A stretch of 64,000 bases of DNA, taken from NCBI RefSeq assembly GCF_921293095.1, contig NC_060259.1, positions 28,217,812-28,281,811 on the forward strand. The letters run 5' to 3'. A program made the translations under genes and the position numbers. A model generated the notes under the pieces. The model saw only the letters and a list, made by a program, of their open reading frames with translations, was not told where the DNA came from and searched no databases. This document shows positions 11,977 to 25,000 of the stretch, one piece after another; position 1 is the stretch's first letter, and each line of letters opens with the position of its first letter. This stretch comes from Ischnura elegans (Eukaryota > Arthropoda > Insecta > Odonata > Coenagrionidae).

Positions 11977-12985
11977 AAATAGTAACAGTAGAATGAAATA
12001 AGAAGGCTTGAAAAACTAATTCCAATGAGCATAAGATGGAAATTAGTTTTTGGAAATACATTTATATGGTAGATAGGAGAATGAAAGACACAATAAAGAG
12101 CACTCCCCAAAGTTATTTCCTTAAATTTGGGGTCATGTTGATCCCTGATACAAATTAACCCTGAGTGAGAGGGAATTGAGCCATAGCTAGACAGACTGGC
12201 TCGCAAGCATAGATCACGGATGAAATGTATCACTCCTGTTGCTCTGCCACCTGGAGAGGTCTTCCCCAGTGCCGCATCAAACAAAGCCACCACCAAAAAT
12301 TTGATCAGAATTCTCTCTCATTTGAAGAAAGATTAGGCTTTTATGATTCACTGGTTGAAGGGTAGTGATAGACCTCATCCGTCAAGAGTATCAGCTTTTA
12401 ACCCTTACAGTGTCCCCTCTTACCCAAGGTAACCTTCATCAATAACATATACAGGGCTGGAAAAGGAATTCATTCCTTTGAACAGATGACCTAACTGAAA
12501 AAAAGCATGATGGCAACATGTCACGGCTGGACTGTTCTATCAAGACTGATTTTTCCCACAACTGGATGATTTCAGAAACGTAAGGTTGCTTCAGCTACAT
12601 TTGGTACCCAGTGCCTCATTTGAGACTGACTGATGCTGACTCTAGGCACCATGGAAAGTTTCTTACATTACTCCATGAACTGAGCCATTACTGCTTGTTT
12701 TATTTTTTTTAAATTGCAACCAAAAAAGGCCATTAGTCGTTTATACCAAGACTAATGTACAGTGATCAAAGTGAATTGACTTGAAAAAAATCTTGAAATA
12801 TTCTGAAAACTTAAAAAAAATGTTTTTGATAGATCTCTCAAAACTCTTTTAAAAACCTAGACCAAACTTTTCATGAGATCATACTTTAGAAGTTGGATGC
12901 AAATTATGATGATCTATCACGGGTAGAAATAAAATAAAACAAAGTTGATCGAATTATGAATGGATAAAGCTCAGGTACGATCAAG
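11977..12985. other. Intergenic sequence between convergent genes
   Basis: No exon, RNA gene or repeat could be supported. The open stretch on the minus strand at 11907-12296 crosses the MITE end and shows no domain. Confidence 0.4.
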
Positions 12986-15900
12986 GTATATAATAAGGTT
13001 TATTATTTATTCATATATTTATTCAAAAAGTAATTCATGCTAATAAAAATGGATTACCATCTTATGGAATTATTTTCAAGAGAATGGGAAAATAATAAAC
13101 AAATTTGCATGTGACTTAGACCAATTTATTTAATTAATATATCAACATTCATTCTCATTTTCCATGTGTGAAAAAGATGTCATACTTGGCTCATAAAACC
13201 TTCATGAAGGAGACTGTCTATCACTATAACATGCACAACATAATAAAGAGTGCATTAAAAAACAAAATATAATGTTTTGCCTAAGATGCAAAGTTTGAAA
13301 AGTTTGGAACTTTCAAAGTACAAACAATACAATATTAGTATGAATATTATAAGAATTTCATATGATTTTTTCTTTATTACATTTGTGGAAAACATTATTG
13401 ACCAGTATTTGGTCTAACAACTATGAGAGTTGACCATGATACATAGATAACATACCAGGAAGCATATGAAAGGAAAACAGCCTTAGTTCATCAGGTCCCT
13501 CTTAAAAATGTTGAAATGGCTTAACAATCTAAAATTATAAGAATTACAAAACCAAATATAGGAGTAAATGGCATGATAATATTGAAGGTTGATGATACTG
13601 TACAATTTTTCTAATTAACTATGACATAAATATCAACAACAAAAGAATAGAACATGAAATAAGTGCCTGCCCATTTCCCATTCTATTTTGCCTAGGAAAG
13701 AACAATAATATCACGGAAAATGGCTACACCATTCTCACAGAAGAACAGCAAATCTGCCAAATATCTATTGCATAATATAGTAACGAGACTAAGAGATAAG
13801 AATGAACAAACAAGGTTTTCATGTGAGTTGTGACTACTCTTTGTCTTAATGAAAGGAAAGTGAGAATCCACAGAAGAGGACATGAGACCAGACCAACTAC
13901 TTCCAGCAAAATAATTGCCCTTAGCAACAAAAACAATGAAATACTAAAACTGGGCAAAAAATACACCACTTTGCAGGGAAAAATGTGTTCCTGTACTGCA
14001 ACTATTCTCTGCATACATACACAAGTTGCAATAGCCAACTCTTTTTTATTACTTTAAGCATTTAAACTTGTTGAATTTATAATCTACCCTCATCATTCCA
14101 ACCAAATGTTTCAAGAGTAAAAATCATTACCTGTCATGTTGAGCTCCTAGTAAGACTCTGCTGCTAAGAGCATAAACACCTAATCCCAAATAGAACTAGC
14201 CAATGTGAAAACAATATCCTGGAATCCAATTATTCATTTGAAGATTATGATGAAATTGAGACATTACTCTACAATGTTTAGCTGGTTTCCTAAATGAATG
14301 GGAGAGGTAGACTGTGCCAGTTAACTAATGATCTTTGTACGGTGATTTTACAAAATTTAATTCTCATATAAATTAAAAATGATAAATAACATTAATGACT
14401 TAAGTTATATGATGATAACTCATCTTTATTATCAAAGGAAAGGCAATTGGAACAACTGCTAATTAGAAAGGATCTATGTGAATACCTTGTGATATGATAC
14501 AGAACAACACAAACTTGAACCTCCAGACCTTGAAATTCAAAGAGACAAAATCTTTAGAAATGTAAATATGGCATAAATATTAACACAGGTTTGAGCTAAA
14601 AAAAAACAGAGAATATAGTGTCAGGCTTGAGCCACAAAATTTCAAGTTTAAGAGGGTCAATCCTATTTCAATTCATCAATACATGTCAAAAAGCACTGGG
14701 TGAAATTTCTTCCCATCTACATTGTAGATAAAAAAAATGAATTTAACATAAAAGATAAGCATTTGCCATGGACAGCCAGTTCTCCAACTACGTCGGTTCA
14801 CAAAGCAGCATTTAAATTCCATTTTTTTAGGCAAAAGAAATTACTGGAAATTATCATACAGATTTCCAATGCCATTTCAAATAATTAAAAAAAAACCTTA
14901 GTCAAATAAAAACTTGGTCAAAACTTTTGAAGCAATTAGACCAAATTATACAAAACAGCAAAATACATTTAACAGGTAATATGCCAAATTATGCTCTTAT
15001 TAAGACTAGAACACATATTTGTGCTCATTGAAAATAAGATATTTGTACTATTAATATTGATTCAATCAACATTTCAACCATATTTTCTGTTCATTTAGGG
15101 AGGGGAAAGGGGGGAGGAATATATTCTAAAAATGGGAGAGTATGTACAATATTACATATATAAATTTAACTTCAGTTGTCAGTCAACAGCTTTATCAGCT
15201 AGGTCAATTTTTACATTTAAAGCAGAGAAAACTCAAGCAAAGAATTATTAACCAAACACTCAATGTATATTATAAAAATAGAGAAAATATTCATTCAATA
15301 TGCAAAGCACTTCATACAATTAGAACAATACATTTGTGCTTGACTTAATACAGAACATCAACCTTAAATTGAGTAATGTATGTTTTACAAAAAAAATATA
15401 CAGAATGGATAACTTCCTTCACCAAAGAGAAAATAACTAGCTGCACATATACAAGACAAATGCTGTTGGTAAATTAAAAACTATTTTACACTGGACAGAA
15501 GCTATTTTAAAAATGTGACTCTTACAGTAATCACACCTAAAAACTGGGAAAGATGATGCAATTTCCTATCACCAAGGCAGCATGCTCAGACAAAGCATTG
15601 TCTGCAACAGAAGAGAAGTTTCTTTTAAAGAGCTTCTCTACCATGCACCGGATACAGAACGATAAAGACATGGCTTTTAACATTGGAGTAGCTTATTTCT
15701 GGGATAGAACGGACAGAATTGAACTTTGAGTTGACTTCACACTCTCCAGCACTTCACATTTTTCCATTTAAAAAATCAGGGAGAATGAGATGAAATTTTG
15801 AAACTCAAATGAAATTGATGCACTGAAAACTACTACTTGCCATCCTAATACTTTCCGATATTGCCTTGCATAAGCAAAGTTTAGAAAAAAAATTTCCCAA

Positions 15901-18900
15901 ATTCCACGGCAAGGATATTTTTGGATGCCAAAAAGGAAACACCATAATTCCACCATGCAGCTTAAAATTAAATACAGTAGCAAATGTGGGGTCATGACAG
16001 TAACATACATGCCAACAGAAACAGGAATTAAAAACAGCAGGACTTGAGGAGTGGAAATAACACAAATATAGGGATGAAAATGGCCCCACATAGCTTTGTA
16101 AACTGTTAAGCCTAATGTCTCATTGTCAATGATTTCCAGTTCATAGTAAATCAATTAAACAAGATACTAACTTCAATTAATCAACTGCCACATGCACACG
16201 GTGTGACATATTTAGCTGCCAACATGATCTAATTTTTCAATGCTGTAATTAATAAAACATTAGTGCTGGCACAAATCAGGTCAATTCAGTGTTACTTGTG
16301 CTTCTTAAATTCAAATTTTTATGAAAAGTGAAAGAATCAATGTATTCCTGAAACATGAAATGCAAATCTAATGAGCAAATGAATACAAAAAATGCAGAGG
16401 GAAGCAAAAATGGTAAATGCATAAAATTCTCATAGCAATAAAAGACACCAGAACACCAGCAATTAAAATGAATACCCAACTAGCACATTCTCTTCCATTT
16501 ACATTAATATTCACATCTATGGAGGCGTATCAGTTGATGCTTGATCATTGAGGTGTGGTTGGCAGCAAAATTATGGCTGCAAATGCCCTAAAAGTTCTTT
16601 GCACTGTTTGCTGCATTGCATTTTGTGTTTTGCTAGAACATTTGCCTCAAGACAAATATACGTAGTCTAACTTTCAATTTACATTAATTGTACAGATGAT
16701 TTACCTCGTAATGTATTTATTACCATGTTGGAAAGTGATTAATGGAAAGGCCACCAGCCAAATCGATAGCACTGAAAGTCTGAGCATCAGCATATCATAC
16801 TATCTGTTTCTCAACAACAATTAACTCGATGTGAGAAAATAAGTTGAATTAAAAAGGAACAGCAAATCAAAACTGATCCTATCAAATAATATGGTGTGAG
16901 CAATTTGCAGCACACTGCTAACTTCATTTCCGCGGCATTGATGGAAAAATTTGCTCTTATAATTTTTACAATACAAATCTATCTTCAGAGCTCATACCAC
17001 TCATATTAAAATTATTGTACTCATATTATTGCCATTACCATCAATTTTCCTTCACTTACACACTCCACTTCTATTATCTCGTTAGCTTAGATTTTTGCTG
17101 TCATAAATTTTGATTCACTGGATTTTAGAGCAAATATGCTTTATTTTCATCTCCTATAAAGAGACATCCCCATTGAACACCTCTCTGCCCATTCAATCAG
17201 TTTCAAACAGAAAATGAGTAAATTATGCGAATACATGGCATTCATAATTATTCTCTTTACACCCTGTCACAGTTTCATTATGAAGAGATTACATTATGAA
17301 TTTTTATGTCTGTATTGGTATCAGGAAATTACAAGGAGCTCAACACATGGTTAAGCAGAAAATGTAGAAGCTTAAGAAAGGAAGGAATCACCTTTGATAT
17401 TCTGAGCATAAAGAGAATCATTGAAAACTAATTCAGTCCTTTAAGTGAAGAATTAGGAGAAAAAGCATAAAAAAAAGTTAAAGGGATGTAGGGGACTGAA
17501 TGCCAATGAAGTCTAATACACAGAGCACCACTAATGATGCTGCTGTTGTTTCTTCGAATAAAAAATTTGACATTTTGGCAGTTCCTCAAGAGGTCAATAC
17601 AATGGGTAAATATGATTCATATCGTTTAAGGCAATTCAACGCTTTTCCTATTTATTAAGTTTATGAAAAATTTTCATAAGCCAAGGATTCCAGTCAATGG
17701 CATTCTGGTTGATGTTATGAATGCTGTCAGGGAATGACTTCTCAAACCATGGAAGCACCACTTGTGTGGGTGCTGCTGCATTTTCATATCTCATTAGTGC
17801 CAGCAGATGTCACTCTTGCCATCTCAAGCAAGAGTTGAGCTTAAATCGATGCCATTTATTTTCCTTGAGCATTCACTGTTCCAGTCTTAAATCTGAGGTC
17901 AACGACAGCACCAACTACCACCCCACTATCATCAACGTGAAATCAATATCAAGTCTACATCAGTTTTGTGCTAGCTGGGTACCTACATTTAGTTAGCCAA
18001 GCATGCATCCCATGTTGCTAGCAATGGGATAAGCCAAACGATTCCATTATATGATGTGAGAAAGGAAGCAAATAGATGCATGTGAGCGAAGAGTAGTAGA
18101 GCCACTTTGAAGGTAAGAGATGCAGACAAATGGTATCGATCAAATTCAAAAAGAAACGGGTACACGTTAGTCAAAACATACTTCACATCTTTCATTGACC
18201 AAATGGAATAATGAGCAGGCAAAATGTAATTAAAATGCCTAAAAATGGCCACTTAACTGAGATATGGCCATTAAAATAGAAATATCATAGCATAAGTGAT
18301 GAAAAAGAGTAGTATAGAAATTCGTAGATGAGTGAAAAAATCTAAAAACTGGCAATCATTTTCAAACATTTACATAGGTACAAGGAAAAAAATTTTTTTG
18401 GCAGTGATTATAATGGTTCATTAACACCACTATGATCATATTTAGAGCAAGTTAAGGACATGGAGGTTTACAGGCAAACTGATTAGATCAAAAAGTCTCC
18501 CCCTAGGAGTATTCCAGTAAATGATGTGGCAGAAGAGGCTATTTAAACACAGAAAGAAGGTATTTTATGGCTAAAAACAAGCATAAAATGTGGATCATAT
18601 GTATTTTCCTCAATGAAACGGTATCACCATGTTTATTGATCCTCGATGATTCAAAATCATTCGTTAGAAAATACCTCACAAGTACCATAACATAACGGAA
18701 TATGAATGTCACAAGATACCCTAGAATAACAAATGTACACTTATACTGTTTCAATACCGAAAACAAACAAAATATTTCTTGGGTATTTTATATTTTATAG
18801 GTCAATGACACCGTGTGAAAACTAAATAAAAAAGTACAGCCATTAAGTCAGGTAACAAAATCTTCTACAGAATCATTCTGAATGGAATCAACACACTTTT

Positions 18901-21900
18901 TTCTTGATAAGACAGATTAATAAAGCCACAAAAATGGAGACCACATTAGATTGGAGAAGTAAGAACAAGACTCATATGCTTCTGCTCTTTTTTTAAGTTA
19001 TGGGATGAAAAAATCGATACACCCTGATAGAGGCATTATTGTGGTAAATTTACTAAGGGGCCAGGTACCGCAAGACGGGAAGAGGCTTTCCCCTTTCAGG
19101 TGAAACAACTTTCCATTAGCTCACAGCCCATTCAGAGAGTGTACAGCTTCAAAAAGTACCCTTGAAAAGCTGCAAAGCACTCCAACTACATGTATCTCAA
19201 ACACAAATGCATTTTGCAATCACCAGAACTCCTCGCCAATAAAAAATTAGAACAGCCAGAAAAAAACATGCTACATAGCAGTTAATTTCACAACAGCTGT
19301 TCACAGTAGCCAGTAGAAAATAAAACTTAGGTATTTCATTAATTTACAGGGACAGTATCTTTTGGGCTAGTTTTGTACTCTGTTTAACTATTCTTGAATA
19401 CAACAGCAAAATATACACCTACATGGCAATGCTATGCAGATGCATAATATTAACATGTTAAATAGTAAGTGTGTTCTCATACAACCTCCTCTAATGCTCA
19501 AGTGCCTTTTCGCCCTGATCTTGATTATCAGAAATAAGCAGTAAATGTCTTTTCTACGCAGCACATAATACAAATCCAGTCTAAAAAACATTTTCTTTCA
19601 CATTCCATCCATATTGTATTATACTTTTAACAACCAAATTAAAATTAGAAAAGGCCAAACATATTCTTCTTTTGTTCAATATTTTTCTTCAAATTCACTT
19701 GATACATTTGCACAAATTCATGGAGCACTCTGACTAATGTCTCATAACTTTTTCTTCAAATAAATCCACATCTTCACGAATAATATTACAGGCAAATTGG
19801 TATAAATAATTTAAATAGGCATTTTATTGCTCCACATTTAAACATGGATTTATTCAAATTTATCGAGATTTGAAAATATCTTGCATAATGCAAGAAAAAC
19901 AGTTCTTGATTCAATTTTCTATCAGAAATTACTCAACCACCCTTACTCATTAGAAAACATGTCATAGTATGTCAGGGTATATCAGGTACTTCTTGGAGGA
20001 CAAAGGTATTTTTAAGATGGACAGGAAGGCTTAATCTCAAAAATGAATTTTCATTTACTTTACACACACACATATTCGATTCGAGGAGTCGCCGTTAGCA
20101 CGCTGCCTCCAAGCATCAGCGGGGAAGCACTGAGGCAAGCCATTGTGCCACATCGTAAAGACTTCTCTTGCAAAGCAAAGTGTGTACTTTGTTCACAGCC
20201 CATTATGATAATGAGCAATTGCCAGGCAGAAAAGGGAATGAACATCCTAATCTAAAATTTTTGTATTCATCATCATGTCATGAATTGGCAGTGAAATCAG
20301 GCTTCATATGTTCATGACAACTTAACAAATAATAGTTACCTTCTATGCTATGAACTCTTTATCCACCTATTGAAGAGGGTGAAACAATCACATGCTTTGA
20401 TAAACATATATGGCCTTGCAGCTTAAGTTGAAGACAGGTTACCACCAGAAGCATTTTGTGAATGTATCGGTGTGTATGTACATTTATGTACAAAGTACAC
20501 GTAAACGCATGCATTTCATTATGTTTCCATTTCATAATGGAGAAAGCCCGGCAGGAATAATTATTAACCCATATCTACAAAACAACTTCCATATCCAATG
20601 GTTGAAAATGAAATCACATTGCTAGTAGATTAATCATACTTGGCAATAAAAAGTATAATGTCTTCCTGGTGTTACAAGAAATAGTGAGCCCTACCATCAT
20701 TCAGTTAAACCGCAGTTTTATTTTTACCTTCCCTAGCATTGACAGTTTTTAACATTGAAGTTGAAAGAGTTCATGACAGTCAAAGCTGAAATCCCATTAA
20801 TTTTTAAAATCAAGGATTTGGATATTAGTATTATTGTATACAAACTCATTTGATTTTCCAAGAAAGAAGACCAATTAAAATCAATCAGGAAGCACAGGCA
20901 CTTATCAAAGAGCTTATATGCCAAATATTTTATTGAAAGAGAAGTTAGAGCCAATGATGCAACTTTCAATAAAAAGTTTGGATGATGAATTTAGCTGAAG
21001 CCACTATTAAATTAAAAGTATTTACTGGATGATATCAAACTTGCTGACAAGATTTTTTTTCTCAGTCCTTTCGGCCATATTTTCCTTGCCATGGATTATA
21101 CTATATTATTGTTTAAGAATATTTCTACCATGACATGAAAACAAAGAAGCGAACAAATGTTTCTGGTTAATACACAAAACAAAGGTATCTTGCTATGGAA
21201 AGAAATTTGATACTCAGCGCAAGGACTATTCCAAGTACTATGGGATCAAATATTTACCAATTTGTTTTCTATCTCTGACCTTTTGTCCATTGGTCCTAAT
21301 ATTAGGAGTCAATATACACTTGTAGCACCATTACTATCTTATACCCGTTTCTCAATCTCCCCCATTCCATGCATCCTCTTGAATTCCTCAGCTATGCCAA
21401 CCTCCTATCAAAGCACTTGAGATCAGGAAATGATTTAGTTTATTTCATTTTGTCAGATAATAGCTCAATTCACTATTAACACATCAAAATCTTTTTACCT
21501 GACAATAGCTCCTCCGAACGGAGATTATTAATATCATACAACCTGCACTTTCAAAGTAAATAGTAGTGCTGAACAAAATGCAGCACCAGGAGTTTGTACT
21601 TTCAAAATCGAGAAAAAATAAACTGCCATTGATGAGCGAACTGTCTACCATGGCAAACAAAAGACTGAAGACAATCATAATGAGGCACTGAACTGCCAAA
21701 AAGAAGCTAGTTCAAACACGGCCAATCAATCTATAAAGCTAGAATGGATGACCACTTCACTCCTCCTCACTGGATAGACAACTAGTAGGCTTTTCACAAG
21801 TTCTCAAGATGCATTCCTATTCGCTTTCAATTCAACCAACGAATAATGATATCAAATACATTTGTAAAAACCAGTAACTACTTAACACAAAGCTAGCTGC

Positions 21901-22034
21901 TATGCCATCCCATTTGATAGGAATAGCGTCACTGCTCAGCACAGGTAATGTATCACTGGTCACCTTGTGTTTGCCCTCACTGGAAGCTCCCTGTCGAGCA
22001 GATTTCATTGTCTGCACGATGAACCACTATCTTC
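12986..22034 (-). other. Downstream region of the minus-strand gene: possible very long 3' UTR or intergenic DNA
   Basis: About 9 kb immediately 3' of the minus-strand stop codon at 22035. I see no conserved exons and no recognisable transposon ends, in contrast to the repeat-rich flanks. Minus-strand AATAAA signals (plus-strand TTTATT) are scattered and cluster at about 12990-13021. A GC-richer island around 20090-20200 stands out from the AT-rich background. Whether this interval is transcribed cannot be decided from sequence. Confidence 0.3.
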
Positions 22035-25000
22035 TCATTCGGAAACAGGCTCTGTCTTGATGACAGCGTTGACTGGGGAGGGGAGCGACTCATGGGGACT
22101 CATGGCTATTGACTGGATGCGAGGCGGTGAGGAGGAGCACGGTGGGACAGACATCAACGCCAACTTCTCTCGCAGTGACTGCAGACGTGCCTCCAGAGCA
22201 GCAATTTTCCCTTGAATCACTTCCACACTTTCCTGGAAAGAATCACACAAAATAAATCCACTGGTATGATACCAGTTCTACATGGCCCTTTATGGTTACA
22301 ACTATAATAAATAATAATAGGAATTTAAAGTAATCAAATAGGTGGCATGATAAAAGCACACCAAAACTGCCAACTATGACCCCTACACACAAATTTTAAT
22401 ATAGCAGGGTAATTCACACTTCAAGGCAACTGTCTCCAATACAGCTAGTTTTCAAATTCTTCCACATTACCAGCCCAAGAGTTCCTAAACCAACACTACT
22501 GCACCATGTTAACAAGACAATAGAGAGCAGTCAGAAATGAAGTCTTCCGACTGTGTGGGGTTACACATCGGAGTTCAGGATCACTTTCAGTGGGATTGAG
22601 GGAATTGGAGTTTTGCCATGATAAAGATGATGAATACCCCAGTAAGGATAGATTAGGGAATGGAGAATCCCTGATAGTCATTGAGGCAGTGCAACTACCA
22701 GTCAAATCAGCATCAAGTGAGACAAGACTTTTCTACGGAAGACAAGAAAAATTTAGTGTACCGGGTTTAGATTTAAAGGTAGGGCTACGGAATGGAGAAT
22801 GTTAAGTCATCACTACACTGGGCATCAATTTCATAGCTATCAATCTCTTCTAAGTTTCTCCACCAAAATAACCATAATGTTTACCCTAGAGATGGGTCGA
22901 ATAGCAGATTTCTCGAATTCGAATATCGAATTCGAATATTAAATCATTGCTCGAATATTCGAATACCTCGAATTTCGAATACCTCGAATACTGAATGATG
23001 AATGCTAGAATGTTTGACTCGGTTGCCTATGCAGCAGGCAACACAAGATTTTGGGGAGTAATTTTGATTTACTAATCTCTAATGATTTTAATTTGATGCT
23101 AAGTCTCCATCGTATTTTGACATTTATTTCTTTGCGTAAAATGCTTAAATAAACTCAGAAATACGTCGTGTTTGGTCTTATTCTTTTTGAAATTACGCGC
23201 ACATTACTAATATTTCAATTCAATAAAGGTGTAACATCAATTGACGAAAGTCATTCTTAGACACCTTTTGTGCTAATAGATGACTCATGCAGCGGTTGAC
23301 CTCCACAGAAATGGAGAACTTCGAAGCTGGTAGGAAAAAAAGGTCAGTGGGGGAGAAAAGGGAGGGCCGGAAACACGTTTCTATTGTTCTCGTGTAACCC
23401 GGTATTTTTTCGAAGCTAAGGTCTTCGTAATATGATCCCTGCGCGAGCTGTGACCTTTTTTTTTTATTTCGAAGAAGAGGAAATCCTCAGAGGGGTGGGC
23501 TAGTGCTGAATGGAGAGTGATACCGGATCTTGGGAAATGCGCTAATGTAAGTATCCCACGGTACTCACACAGCAGTTGACCTCCAGAAATGGGGAACTTC
23601 GAAGCAGGTAGCCAGAAAAAGGTCAGTGGGTGAGAAAAAGGGGGAGGGCGTGAAACACGTTTTTATTTTTCTCGTAACTCGATATTTTTTTCGAAGCAGG
23701 GGTCTTTGTAATGCGATCCCTGCGCGAGCTGGGACATTTTGTTTGATTTCGGAGAAGAGGAAAGCGTCAGAGTGGGTGAGGCGAGTGCTGAATGGAGGGG
23801 GATAGCGGATCGTGGGAAATGCCCTAAGGTTGCTATCCCACGGCACTGAGGTTCTCCTGGTGGGGGGAATCGGGGATTTTCGGATTTTTTCACCCGACCA
23901 TTATCGGTTCCCCTCGTCGAACTCTTTTCACCGCTAAAATCCACGAATTTGATGTAATTCGTCAACTTGCGTAAAACGGCGCTGCGAGCACTAAATGACT
24001 ACTGTTCTCTACATTTTTCCGAGTCAACTACCAACGACATGCGAGCGACAGTGTATGACGCGAAATTCAAAGTATTCGAGGTATTCGAGGCGGTACTTTT
24101 CGCATAACTATTCGAAACCTCGAATATCGAATACTTTCTAATATTCGAGGTATTCGAGTATTCGCGGATACTATTCGCACATCTCTAGTTTACCCCTATT
24201 GAAAATTTCTTATAAGTCTTACAGAAATTCTTATAAGAATTCTGTAAGACTTATAGGATTCTATAAGTCTTACAGAATTCTTATAGGATTCTATAAGTCT
24301 TATAGAAATTCTTATAGGATTCTATAAGTCTTACAGATTTCTTATAGGATTCTATAAGTCTTATAGAAATTCTTATAGGATTCTATAAGTCTTACAAAAA
24401 TTCATATAAGAAATCTGCATTTCTTATAGAATTCTACAATAATGCTGCGCGGGTCGCATACCTTTTAGGTTTTTATCCAGCAGGCGTGTCACCATAACTT
24501 ATGTTGGCAATTGATAATTATTTAAGAAATTCCACATAAGATAATTTTTTGAAATTATGTATAACTCTTTTTTAAGTAATGTTCTGCTAATTTCCTGGTT
24601 TTTTTCAGCATGGTATTTGACATAAATGGTTCCAAGAAGCGGAGGCTTCTTTAATGCGACTTGTTAGTATATATAGCTGAGGGCACATGAAAAATTGTAG
24701 ACTTATAAGATCTCTCTGTTTCGAGTCTACAGATTACTTGACCGATGGAAGTTCGATATGGGCCATGAATAACCACGATGTATACTACGATTGCATACGT
24801 TGCAGGATACTGTTCACATGGTTCCCTAGCAACCTAACAACCAAAACTTGTTTGGTTGTTAGGTTGCTAGGGATTGCTTTTATATGTTAATCATTCACTA
24901 TGTCTTTGTGATAGCAGTTTAATAAAATAAGTCGTGTGCTTCTAACCATAATAAGGCATTGACCTCATTTGGTAAGTATTAAAAAACTGGCATTCCTAAA

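Noticed and set aside
13692..14057. Overlapping frames of about 60-104 codons
   Set aside because: No domain, AT-driven codons and no splice context; treated as chance.
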